The notes beneath the pieces are model-generated. The model saw nothing but the letters and a program-made list of their open reading frames with translations, made no database searches and was not told the DNA's origin. Positions 9,676-20,327 of a stretch of DNA of 64,000 bases are shown piece by piece. This stretch comes from Pyropia yezoensis. Lineage: Eukaryota > Rhodophyta > Bangiophyceae > Bangiales > Bangiaceae. The stretch lies in assembly GCA_009829735.1 (NCBI GenBank), contig CM020618.1:15544568-15608567 (forward strand), in the 5' to 3' direction. The stretch's first letter is position 1. Each line of letters starts with the position of its first letter. The position numbers and the translations under genes were made by a program.

Positions 9676-12600
9676 AAGGGGTCAGCAGTCCTTGCGCCTT
9701 GGCCTTCTATGTCAGCGACAGGATGGGGAAGCACGCAGGCCCTGGCCTGGAAATTAGTCAAGTCGGGGGGTGTAGAAGGGACTCGCATAGTTGAGCTGCG
9801 AGCTTAGCAGCCCTAGGCGTGGTCTTGTAGCACGACTTGCAGATCCTCAACGAGACCCCGTTGGTGTCGCAACCACCTGCCACAGCGCACCGCTGCATAG
9901 GCACCGAGTCACAAAACCCCACCGACTACGCATCATTGATGACACCCGCGCGTACCGCCTGCTGCCAACACTGAGCGGCGGCGAAGGGTCGCCGGATAGG
10001 GGAGAGGCAAACTGTGCAGACGAAGGATGGGGCTCGACTAATAAATACGCTCTCCACTGTGGTACACGCTGCGTATCTGCAGGGAAAGAACAGTCAGGTG
10101 AACAGTAAGGTGTACAACACACACCAGGTCACAGCGCACAAGTAAGCGAGAAAAAAAAAAGCGTTCCATTGCGTTCCCATCATCTCAGTGAGTCTGGTTT
10201 CAATAATCACTATGTGTCGCCCAGAGAGTACACTGCTAGCTATTGCTACAGTGCTACGAAGGGGACATGCGGCCGTACCTTGGCGGGGGAGGCGGCTGCC
10301 ACTCGATTGAGCACGCGCCGTCCCGCATGTCACCCTCCTCCATGGTGTGCGTTGTACCCAAAGCAAGCAATGGATCAAAGATATCCTCTGCTGTGCTCAC
10401 GTCGGCAGCTCCTGCTCAGAAGCGAAGTGTGGAGGAGCTATGAGCTCGTGCAGAGAAAGCACGTTGACGGCGGTAGACGAGAGATAATCTCGCGTGGCGC
10501 ATCAACAGTGACGTGTGGCATTTGAGACCCTTCCACGTGTCATAGCAAGGGGCTGGCGGACGCGGCGGGCCTCGACGCCGCCGCCCTCACCGCCCACGTG
10601 GCGCTTAGAGATGACAGAGACGGGGAGGGTGGCGCTCGCCGCAGGCGCGCCCCTCCCCACGGCGGCGACGCTGGTATCGTCTCCGCGCCGGGTCGCTGCC
10701 TGTGCTCGCCACCGCTGCGTCCACGCAGGGGGCTCATTTCTGTCGACTACGTGCTGACGCAAGTCGCGTGGGCGCTGCCGCTGGTGCTGCTTGACGCGGG
10801 AAGGCTGCTGTCGGTGGGGGGGGGTCACGCGGGGGTGGCGGGCGATGGGGCGGTGGCGGTGGCGGCGGCGGTGGTGGCGGCAGCAGCAGCTGAGCGGAAG
10901 GAAGCAGGGGGAGGAGCACGCGTCGCGGCAGCCACAACACGGGTTGGCGGGGGGGGGGGGGTTGCCGCCGGGGACGAGGGCGGCTCGGCGATCGCCCGCC
11001 GGGCGCCGGGTGTCGGATCGACGGCAGGCCGTGGCGCGACTGCTACCGAGAAGGCAGAGAACCGGGCGACGGCGGTGGCGGCGGCTGCGCCCCACGTATA
11101 CGAGGCACGAACGCGACGGTGGTGGTGTCGCTCATTGGCCTCGCCTCCTACAGACCATACTTTATCTGCTGATGAAAAAACGCGGTGAGGTTCTATGCTG
11201 TGCAGCCAACGAGAGCGTCCCGTCTTCGAGAGGGTGCCGACAATAACATACACTCTTGTCCCCCCTCTTTCACACCCTGGACAAGAATGGCGGGCAGGCA
11301 CTTATGTAGCATAGACTATACCTTGTGTCCCTGTGAGGCTCTGAGGGCACGAAAGTTTCACTGCCAACATCCCAACAAGGACCCAGGGGGGGTGGACTTG
11401 CTCATGTCAGACCAGTCCCCCTCAGCATGTAGCTAAGAAAAAAGTGTATACGCACGAAGCGATGAGCAGCTCGTCCAGTTTACTCCCCTCTGCCTCCAGC
11501 ACCCCACCAGGCGCAGCTGCGGCCATGGCAAGAGTCGCGCCATCGGGACGCACCCAGTTGAGAGGTGGGTTTTCTAGACATACAGTACGGCTCCAGAGGA
11601 GCTTCACAGGCATGATGCACGCTCTAAGCAACAGACATGCGCAGAAAGTACCTCACAATGAAAAAGAGTACAAGGTCAAGGCGCGTCGGTGGACAGGGGA
11701 TACTTGTACTTCTTCGTAGCCATGGTCTCCAAGACCCGAAAGCCCGCCGGTACCTGGGTGTGGACAGGGGTAAGGGCAGAGGTCGGGGCGTTTAACTACT
11801 GCTGAGGGATTTTGCTCTTTTGCCGGGCTACCACGCCAGGCGAGGGGTTCCCTGAGTTAAAGGACGTCAAGCGCCGCCTTCGAGGTGTTATCGCGCCGGG
11901 ATCCTCGTCCGGCCACACAGACCGCACGGCAGAGGGCGCTGGCGATAGTGACCGCGAACCCGTTTCCGTCGCACAGCGTTCCCATCCGACCCTCACCGCC
12001 GCTGGCTGGGCGGGTCGGTTGGCGACAGCACCTCGACTGCTGTACCCTCCTCTCAATTGTGGTGGCGTGCGTTTTGTTGCCCCCTTTTTTTTTTTTTTTG
12101 TGAAAGGGACGGTAGCTGGGTCGGTGGGGGAGCCTGAGCGAGCTAGGTTGCCGAGTGAGTTGCTCAACGGCGCGGCGGTCGCGAGGTGGGGCCGATGGGA
12201 AACCACCCCCCACAGACTTCATCGAAAAAGGGACTCGACCAAGGTCGCCAGCTTGGCGCGCGGCGCCGTCGCCCAGGTGACTAAAGGTGGATTCCATATA
12301 GCTAGGCCGGTCAGAAAAGCGACAGAAACTCTTCGCTAATGATCGTATCGAGCTGAAACGTTTTCAGAGTACTCGTTGGTATGTCTCGGGACTGTGCCGT
12401 TGAAGACGGCTCTTCAAACTAGCATGCAGCGTTAGTATGGCAGACGTATTGTGCTTCGTACCCTTCCTCTTGTTGCAGCTTCGCGGAGTATATACGGCCA
12501 TCCACTTCTGAGTCGCATGACATTGACAGGATCATGGTAGTCACTGGGCGGGGCTACTAAATCAATGGCATGTGCCACTTGCTCCAATCGAACGGGCGGG

Positions 12601-13280
12601 GCATCCAAGCGCTCCTCTCCTTGAGACCAGAGTGCCCCCTGTCGCGCCTGTGGTAGCAGAGCAGTGGGGACGCGTCTTCGAGGATAGTCTGTGGCTGCCA
12701 TGACGGCGGCGGCTGCGCTGGAGGCGACCTCTCTCGCAACAGCGGCACCCGAGGTGGCTGCTGCGGCTGCAACGGCCCAGCCGCCGCTGATGGTAAAAGC
12801 GACGAGCACGTCGCCCTAGCGTCCACGGGCCGCCCACGTCCAGAAGGCGTCGGCAGCTCGTGCGAGAAATGACGGCAGTCGCGGCGATAGAAAGGGCGGC
12901 AGCGTGAACTCGTCGCGATTGAAGCTGAGGAGCCGGGCGAGGGGGGGGGGGGGGCGGGATCTCGCGACGATTGCAGCTGTTTGGGGGGGGCGGGGGGTGG
13001 GAGTCGGGGGACGATAGCGGTGCTCCTGCGGCGTTCTGTACCGGGGACGGAAATAGTGGGGGGGCGCACCACCTGCAGCACCATGTTGCTATGATGGGGT
13101 CTGGGAGGTGGCTACCAGTGCCTTTCCGTGGCGGAGTGGGGGGGGGGAGGGGGATGCCCCCCTTGGCTTTTTCGGGTAAGATGACGGGAGCGCGCGTCCT
13201 ACTGACTGGCTGGGAGGGGGTGTGTGTGTAAGTGAATGACGTGCAAAGCCAAAAGAAAAAGTGACATGGGACCTCTCTTA
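9676..13280. other. No gene recognised; GC-rich low-complexity sequence
   Basis: Ala/Gly/Arg-rich frames around 10500-11100 and 12550-13080 come from GGC repeats and G-runs and show no family motif. The minus-strand frame 12432-12809 (125 codons, ending HDPVNVMRLRSGWPYILREA then a basic tail) is less repetitive and could be a real terminal exon, but I do not recognise it. Confidence 0.4.
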
Positions 13281-13717
13281 TGAAAAAAAGAAGGCCTGCC
13301 TTCTTGTTGCCTATCGCCATCCCCGCTTCCCCCCGACTCCTCTCGCCGCCTATATACCTAGTCGTTCCCCCGGTCGCTGTGCCTACCCCGCGCACCCGCG
13401 CTGCAGCGCACGCCCGGTGCGCCGCGCCGCACACGCCGCCCCACCCGCTCAGTGCGCATTGCCGCGCGGGCGCCGGGCACCCGCCCGATGGCGTGCACCC
13501 AGCACCGGCAACCCCTCTCTCCTTCCGCTGCTGCTGCCGTGTGGCAGCCCGTCTTGTGTCTGCACCCCGTGGCGCTCTCTCTCCCGGATGCACCACGGAT
13601 CCCCCTCCCCATCGGGGAGGCGCCGCTCATTGCGTGGCGTGGCGTCCGTCGTGGACGCACGGGCCGAAACGGTCGCGGCCGAGTGTGGCGGCGCCCGCCG
13701 ACACGCAATAATTCACA
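13281..13717 (-). repeat. Copia 3' LTR
   Basis: This 437-bp LTR starts TGAAAAAAAG and ends ATTCACA. It matches 27948-28384 along its length and has the same size. The target-site repeat TCTTA precedes it. Confidence 0.93.
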
Positions 13718-13929
13718 GACCCCTACGGGCAATTGTCCCACACCGGGTCGTCCTTGTCGTCCAGGTCTTCACCCGCGTGGTCAAGAACACTATCTTGGTT
13801 GGCATCCTTGTCGTCGCTGGAGAGGTCCTCATTCAGAGCAGCCACCGAGGTAGGGACCGAGCTGGACGTCTTGGTGAGGTAGTCCCCCTCGTCCAGGCGC
13901 ACGCCATAGTTGCCTGACGCGACTTTCTG

Positions 13930-15551
13930 CTACAGGGGGGTGTTGCGCCCTGCCTTGGTCAGAGCGTCAGCAAGTTGGCCACGCGCACGCAGCCAGGTGA
14001 TGGTGCTCATGGCACCCTCGTGGCACATCTCACGCTGCTCCTGCATCGCAGCGCCGGCCTCTTTCGGCTGCACAACACCGTCCACGTCCAGCGTGTTGAA
14101 CAGGAACAGGTTGTCCGTGTAGACGTCCACGGGTGCCTGCGTGTACTCGTCGCCTCTGTGGAACAGCGCGTGGACGACGGCTAGCTCCTGGACAGCCCGC
14201 ATCCCTTCGAGCCGAGCGTACACCTCCGCTGCGAAGGAGGAGTGCGTCACTCGGCGCTGCCTGTGAGAGGCGTACTGCAGCAAGCTGAGCGGGGTGTCCG
14301 GCCTTAGGGACCCTGCCGCCGCCGTAGCCGCCGTTCTGAAGATTGCAAAGCCCGTGTGGTCCGTTGGCTCTCCCAGCTTGACGCTTGAGGCGTCAACAAA
14401 CAGGCGCAGCCGCTCAGGGCCACGCAGCGGGCTGCAACGCAGCGGCAAGGGACGCACCGCCTTGGCACGGATTACAACGCGGTTGGCCTTTGCTAGGTCC
14501 CGCACCACCGCACGGGTAAAGCGTCGGGGCAGTGTGCTGGCAGCGCATGCCACGTAGGGCAGTCCTGACCCGTGGCCCAAAGGAGTGTGTGGCAGAAACC
14601 GCTCGCGCACCCAGCACCCAAGTTGGGGTAGTGCACAAGAGCTGCCTCCCGTGTCGGGGGAACCGGAAGAAGTGCAAGTCGCACACACGCTGTCTCTAAT
14701 GTGGGGCAATCCCCCCACCAGTAAACAAGAATATGGTGTGTGGGCCAACAGTTTCTTGGTCGGGACGGGGAAGCAGGCCAAACCCCGCTGTCCCTCCCCT
14801 TATTCCCCCAGGGTCCTCTCAGAATCTCGCCACTCAGAATCTCCCACCCCAGCACCTGCCCACCGGGCCACACGAAAATTCAAGACGATAAAATGCAGAA
14901 AACCCTCAATTCCATGTTAGATTTACTATCAAGCAAAATATCCCTGACTTAGGGAAATTTGGGATCAAATGCAAAGGGAGGAACGGGTCAGACCAGTTGT
15001 CCCCCGTTCCAGTATGGCGCGCTCTGCCCCCCTGCGTGGGGCCAGTTCTGCCACAGAGTGCACCTGTCGCCCATCGGTAGTCGGTCAGCTCGCCCGCCGT
15101 CAGTCGCGACTCCCGCTCCAAGACGCTCAGGGCGCACGTTGATGAGGTCGATCGAATCTACGTAATCCTACTGGTCCACTTGCACGGTGATGCGGCCCGT
15201 GTCGTCCTCCAGTGAAGTCTGGACACGCTGGCAAGTGAAGGTGAGGTCCCCAGACTTGGTTGGGCCGGCCGCAAGAGCCGCCCGCAGGGCGCCGTCGGAT
15301 CGTGCCACATCCGCCGTGGTGCCACCGATGAGAAATTCATCCACGTGTACCGCCACGACGAGCATTAGCTGGCCCTCTTGGTGTGCCGTGAAGAAGCCGT
15401 GGTCCATGGTTGACCGCCTCAGCTTGAGGGACCGCATCAAGGCCAGCATGCTCTCGTACCAGCGACGAGGCTCGTCCGACAGTCCATAGGCGCACTTCCA
15501 CAGCTGCCACACAGTGCCCGAAGGCACCCACGCTTGAGGCGGTGGCTGCAC
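13930..15551 (-). pseudogene. Copia reverse transcriptase (C-terminal part) and RNase H, interrupted by a solo LTR
   Basis: Reading leftward, 15551-15168 gives KCAYGLSDEPRRWYESM, the copia thumb-side motif normally K.LYGLKQ.PR.W, then AVHVDEFLIGG at the YVDD position. The catalytic pair reads Asp-Glu instead of Asp-Asp. Next, 15121-15060 gives LTDYRWATGAL, which continues across the LTR at 14588-15055 as LPYVACAASTLPR. RNase H follows (RLRLFVDASSVKL, then SSFAAEVYARLEGMRA and VDVYTDN) and ends LADALTK, a copia hallmark, with a stop at 13930. The RT fingers and first palm motifs expected between integrase and 15551 are absent, which suggests an internal deletion. Confidence 0.85.
14588..15055 (-). 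repeat. Solo LTR of the Ty3 family, inserted in copia RT
   Basis: This 468-bp sequence has the same TGTGGC start and CTGCCACA end as the LTRs at 17459 and 26374, but is clearly diverged from them. It is flanked by the direct repeat GAGTG (14583-14587 and 15056-15060). No internal Ty3 sequence accompanies it, so it is a solo LTR left by LTR-LTR recombination. It lies in the same orientation as the nearby complete element. Confidence 0.93.
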
Positions 15552-15559
15552 AAAGACTT

Positions 15560-17453
15560 ACGCCTGTCATCATATCTGCAGTCGTTCGGCGGTGCTGGTC
15601 GTTGTCCAAGTCAAGGCGCTCAACGTCCCTCGGGCCGTCGCCCTCTACTGACGCTGTGGGGTTGGCGTTCGAGGAGGCCCCCGACGTGCCTGCGGAGACC
15701 GCCGATGCTCCCATCGGCTGCGTCCCCGCATTTACAGGCACCGTAGGCTCCGCCGGCGTCTCAATCGGTGCCGGCGACGACGGCGGCCCTGCCGAGCGGA
15801 TCTCAGAGACGTCCCGATTTGTCCAAGTGTGGCCGTGCTGCAGGCGGACTGAGCGTTTGGCAACAGAAGCATCCGTCACGTGTGGAGGCCCATGCCAGCC
15901 GCCCTGGGATGGACGGATGCCCTCCGTCCAGTAGTAGACGACATCGCCAGATGCCCAGTCGCGATGCGGGACGTTGGCTGCGTTGCGGGCCAGGGCGCGG
16001 CGCAGCGACACGCTCGCCTCAGCCTCCGTATGGGCCGCCCGATCAGCGTGGAGCAGCTGCAGGTGAGTCCGGAGAGCATCGTCGCCCGCCACACGGCTGT
16101 CCGCGAGCGCCGAAACGTCGCTCGTGAGAGCGGTGGGCACGCGGGGAGTGCTTCCGTTCACCAGCTGGTACGGCGTCGCCCCGCTGTGCTGAACCATGCT
16201 GTTCATGGAGAGGCAGGCCAGGTCCAGCAACTCCTGTGGCTCAGCTGTCGGGTGTTCCCGCCACATGCGCGTAACCATTGTCGTGACGGTCAGGTTGTGA
16301 CGCTCCACCACCTCGTTGGAGATGTGGGCTTGCGTAGCGGTGGTGGCCAGCCAAATGTTGAAGCGCTCAGCCATCGCCCGCCACAGGGCGCTCGTGAACT
16401 CCCCCCCGGGGCCGGTGAGCAGCAGCATGGGTGCACCTTAGTGGACAAACCAGCCTAGCAGCAAAGCGCGGATGACCGTTGCGGACTCACCATTGGAGAT
16501 GGCGAACGCCTCAGAATTCCGGGTGCCCCAGTCAATCATGAGCACGAAGCGCCCCGTGGGGGGCTACTTCTGCCAAATCCACAGCCACGGTGTGGTTGAA
16601 CGCAAGGGCACGTGGCATGGTGATGAGCGGGCGGAACGGCCGGGGCGCCGTCTGCTTGCACGTCTCGCAGGTCGACACGGCGACCTTGACGGCGGCAAAC
16701 ACTTCCTTGTCCGTGACGCCCTGCTGCCGTAGCAAGCCGTTGAGGCCTGGGCTGACGTGTGCCCGTATTGGGTGTATACCTTGGTGGCTGCCTGTGCCAG
16801 GGCCGGTGTGTCTTCTGTCAGCACCGCCATCATCTGGAGGCCGCGCACTGCCTCCGTCAGCGGGCCCTCCATCCGTGCAGCGGCTGTGGTCGAGTCATAA
16901 AGGGCGCTGAAGATGAGGTGTCCGGCCTCGGAGATGGTCAGGCCCACCACCACCCCAAGGGCCCTGACCATCAGTAGAAGGCCAGCGATGTCAAGTACGA
17001 CCACCAAGGAGGCCATGGTCTTCCGTCAGAGCAGCATTGGCAGGTCACCCGCCACCACCCACGTCTGCTCCAGGCAGGGCCGTCCCCCAATCCTCATGGG
17101 GAGCGCCACGCGATCGTACGCGCACTGTGTGGCGGCCCTGCCGAACGTGAACACGGCGGCCGCCTCGATGGAGCGGATGGCCGTGCGTTCGACGGCCGTT
17201 AGGTGCGCCACGTATGTGGTCACCCAAGCCGCCCATGCAATGGTAGCTGTGGCCCAATGCCCAGGATGACGTCACCCGTCTTGGACCTCAGCTGCTTCCT
17301 GGAATCCCCGCAGGCGACGAGAACAAGGTGAGCCATCTCCTGGGCGACGTAGCCTGCCTCGCTTGCCGGCGGTCCGGCTGCAGGCGGCCCGGCTCCCGAC
17401 TTGGCCGCCATTTCCTTGGGGAGCATCCGGCACTCCCGACAGACGTAGCCCGT
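15560..17453 (-). pseudogene. Copia protease remnant and integrase
   Basis: From 17453 leftward the frame continues the zinc knuckle (TGYVCRECRML). A retropepsin-like stretch follows in shifted frames (GGRPCLEQTWVVAGDLPMLL, then VVLDIAG), but the Asp-Thr/Ser-Gly site reads ILGIG. Integrase starts at about 16800 with YTQYGHTS and CETCK, the HHCC finger. The core has HTVAVDLAEV with the first Asp, LLTGPGGEF where the second Asp is lost, and SNEVVERHNLTV with the Glu. The C-terminal part (16428-15597) is long and open. At least three frame changes occur, so no functional enzyme is encoded. Confidence 0.8.
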
Positions 17454-17458
17454 CTTGC

Positions 17459-17926
17459 TGTGGCGAAAACCACTTACACACACGGCACCCAAGTTGGGGC
17501 GGTGTACAAGGGCTGCCTCCCGTGTCGGGGGAACCGGAAGAAGTGCAAGTCGCACACACTCTGTCCCTGTTGTGGGGCAAACCCCCCACTGACAAACAAG
17601 AGGATGGTGTGTGGTCCAACAGTTTCTTGGTCGGGACGGGGACGCAGGGCCAAGCCCCGCTGTCCCTCCCCTTATCCCCCCAGGGTCCCCTCAGAATCTC
17701 GCCACTCAGAATCTCCCACCCAGCACCTGCCCACCGGGCCACACGAAAATTCAAGACGATAAATGCAGAAAACCCTCAAATCCAAGTTGGATTTACTACT
17801 AAGCTAACTATCCCAAACTCAGGGAGTACGGACCCAAATGCAGGGGGAGGGACGGATCAGGCTGGTGGCCTGCCGCCCCTTGCATGGCACGTGTTGCCTC
17901 CGCACCTGGGGGTCAATACTGCCACA
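17459..17926 (-). repeat. Ty3 3' LTR
   Basis: This 468-bp LTR runs TGTGGC to GCCACA and is nearly identical to 26374-26841. The differences seen are single bases near its start and about seven positions in total. The CTTGC target repeat lies immediately left. Confidence 0.97.
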
Positions 17927-17940
17927 CTCCCCTCTCCTCA
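17927..17940 (-). other. Polypurine tract of the Ty3 element
   Basis: Read on minus, TGAGGAGAGGGGAG sits directly against the 3' LTR. This is the expected purine-rich primer for plus-strand DNA synthesis. Confidence 0.8.
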
Positions 17941-18264
17941 GTTCCGACCGACCCGGTCGGCCCTGTGAGGGGGTGCGTAAACGCACGTCTCGGCGTTGGG
18001 GGCGCGACTTGCTGTCCCCCATTGAGTACGTCACGCGGATGTGGAGGCGGTCACGTTGACCGCCCCTTTCCTCAAGCTTGCCCACTCGGCAGCTTGCTCT
18101 CCCCGGTTCTCACTTCACCATCACCACCACCTCCCTTTCACCTTCCACTGGGCCGCCCCACGCTAGGGAGGCCACCCGTCTACCCACGATCCGAGTCCCC
18201 CTCAGCTCGAGGCGGGTCTCGTGCCGCTGTATCCAGGGCGTCTCTCCCCAACTTGGGGAGAGCC

Positions 18265-19445
18265 ATGGCGGCCCCGTGGGTGGAGACGGACTCTCTCGAC
18301 GAACGTATGGAGGACCCCCCCCCCCTCGGTGCAGCGCCCGCCGGGACTTGCGGCGGGGGCTCCGCGATCGCTCCGGGGCATGGGACTCCCGCGTTACCCG
18401 GCTTTGGGTTGACGGCGGGATCTCCCCCGGAGGCGGGACAAGTTGTCCCGCGTGAGGCCTTGGGGCGGTGGTTTTACCCCGGTTGGCCTCTATATGAGGA
18501 GGGGTTGACTGTTCTTCGCTGTGGCCGACTTAGCGCAGCGATGGGTCGGGTATGGGACCGCCTACGGGAGAAGTATCCCCGTAGGGTCGGGTTCCCTGCC
18601 GGCTTCAGGACGGACCAGTTTGCCTTCCTGGACAACGAGGAGGTCGAAGACGTACAGCGGGCCAAGGCCATGGTGGACCGCGGGGGAACTATCCCGAGTC
18701 CCGGCGACTTGCCGACCTTTACCTGGGACGCGGTGGCAGCTCGCCCCCCGTACCGTACCTCCACGAGGCCGATCCGCACACTCATCACTTTGATGTGCGG
18801 ATGGAGAAGGACTTCCGGCGAGGTCCCTACTTGGTGACCTCGGCTCAACTTGAGTTTCCTCAGCAGTCTGCTGCCAGTAAGGAGCAGTACTATCCGAAGA
18901 AGCCCGAGTGGTGGCCTCAAGTTGAGGTCCCCTACGGGTTCCCTGCGTTGCTACCACGGTTACTCGACCACTTCGGCTCCGTCATGTTGACGGCTGGCCC
19001 TGATCACCTGGTGTGGGCCATGTTGGCCACCCAGTGGCTCCTCGAGGTCATGTCGACCTGGGTGTCTTGTGTCCAGCGGCGGGGGATGCTCTGGCATCTC
19101 CCCCTCCGGCTTATCCAAGGTTTGGAACAGCTCACCCCTCAGCTAGTTGCTGAGGGGTGCTCATCAGGACAACTCACTCTACTTGAGGAGATGCTCCGCC
19201 TCCACAAGTTTATCGAGTGGGAGAGCATCGAGCACAAGTTGCGCCGCCCCACTCGTGGGCCCAAGGACGATGGCGCACTTCGCCAGTTCGTATGGGTCGC
19301 TCGTGAACTTCACGACGGCCGTGTGGTCCTACGAGCGGGGTTGGGCATCGGGGACTACCCGTATGTCCGGGGGTGGATCGCCACACTGCGCCACCCCCGG
19401 ACAAGGCCACAGTTATGGCCGTGCCCTCACATGATGACCATATGA
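18265..19445 (+). pseudogene. Antisense ORF 1/2 of the Ty3 element (unknown protein, frameshifted)
   Basis: The ATG at 18265 (AGAGCCATGG) lies 338 bp inside the 3' LTR and opens a plus-strand frame, opposite to gag-pol. After ~60 acidic and Pro/Gly-rich residues it becomes globular (FYPGWPLYEEGL, then REKYPRRVGFPAG). At about 18748, in a C6 run, homology jumps to the next frame, which continues PYLHEADPHTHHF, VEVPYGFPALLP, FGSVM, LATQW and RRGMLWHLPLRL to the stop at 19445. The minus-strand protein at 1-1079 carries both halves in one frame, so the jump is a frameshift in this copy. No enzymatic motif is recognised. Conservation in two places suggests a real protein, transcribed from the 3' LTR side. 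Confidence 0.7.
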
Positions 19446-20173
19446 CTCAACCCACTGCGGGGGCCCCAAGTCGGGGTCGCAGTTACACCCGGGTCCCGCC
19501 ACCTCGGCGTGCCCCTCCGCTTCCTCCTGTCCCCTACCAGCCGCACGGGGACATCTCGATGAGCGTGGCCGTTCAGTCGTCCACCCCGGTGTCCCCCAAC
19601 TTGGGGGCCACCCTCCTGACGGTATACCCCAAGTTGGTGTTACCGCCCGCGCCTCTAACCTCAGAGATGATGATCGCCACGTTGGTGCGCACCATCTCCT
19701 GGTTGGCCGCGTCGACCGCAACCCTTCAAACTTCCGAGACTCCCCAACTTGAGGAGCGCGTCCGTACTGCAGTGGCGACCGCGAGTTGCGAGTCGGTGGC
19801 GGAGTTTATGACGGCCGAGTTGGCTCGCATTGGGGCTATTATGCCCCATCCAGCCCCACTTGGGCGTGGTAAATGTCGCGCGAGCCGGGCATACTCGCCT
19901 CCTCGCCGTCGTTGCCGACGCTCGCGGCGCTCTCCCTCCGTGTCGGAAGACGAGTTGTCTTACTCCGTCTCGGAGTCCTCGACTCCGTCAGAGTCGGGGT
20001 CGGTCCGGCGTCTGCGTCGCCAACTTGCGCGCAAGTCTAAGCAGAAGAGCAGCCGCGGTCGTCGCCACTTGCGCGACCGTGAGGGGCGCGACGGGTCCGA
20101 CTTGGAGCCGCCGGCCCCCCCCGACTGGTGGGGAGCGTTATCGCCGGGGGTCTCGCCGCTCGCCTCCACGTGA
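19415..20173 (+). CDS. Antisense ORF 3 of the Ty3 element (unknown, basic Ser/Arg-rich C-terminus)
   Basis: The ATG at 19415 overlaps the end of the preceding ORF by 31 bp in another frame. The 252-aa product has a Pro-rich N-terminus and a middle with possible helices (TSEMMIATLVRTISWLAAS, later EERVRTAVATASCESVAEF). The tail is basic and Ser-rich (SPPRRRCRRSRRSPS, then RRLRRQLARKSKQKSS). Overlap and frame suggest either a -1/+1 frameshift product of the upstream ORF or coupled translation. The tail could bind nucleic acid; this is inference. It ends 155 bp before the convergent pol stop at 20328. Confidence 0.55.
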   Translation: MAVPSHDDHMTQPTAGAPSRGRSYTRVPPPRRAPPLPPVPYQPHGDISMSVAVQSSTPVSPNLGATLLTVYPKLVLPPAPLTSEMMIATLVRTISWLAASTATLQTSETPQLEERVRTAVATASCESVAEFMTAELARIGAIMPHPAPLGRGKCRASRAYSPPRRRCRRSRRSPSVSEDELSYSVSESSTPSESGSVRRLRRQLARKSKQKSSRGRRHLRDREGRDGSDLEPPAPPDWWGALSPGVSPLAST

Positions 20174-20327
20174 GGGCGAGGGCCGTGGGGTTGGAGAGTC
20201 TAGCATGCATGCCTAGTTGGCAGCTGCCTTTGTTGTGAGACTGTCAGGGTTAAGGCTGTAGTTAAAAGCCACTCTGCGTACCACTTCGACTTGAAGCACT
20301 CTCTTGGCACTGTTGCTCGGCTTTCCC

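Noticed and set aside
12432..12809. Minus-strand 125-codon frame as a gene
   Set aside because: Balanced C-terminal composition but no recognised family and no clear start; left as a note in the intergenic entry.
17328..17762. ORF repeated identically at 26375-26677
   Set aside because: It lies inside the two LTRs; the identity reflects LTR duplication, not a gene family.
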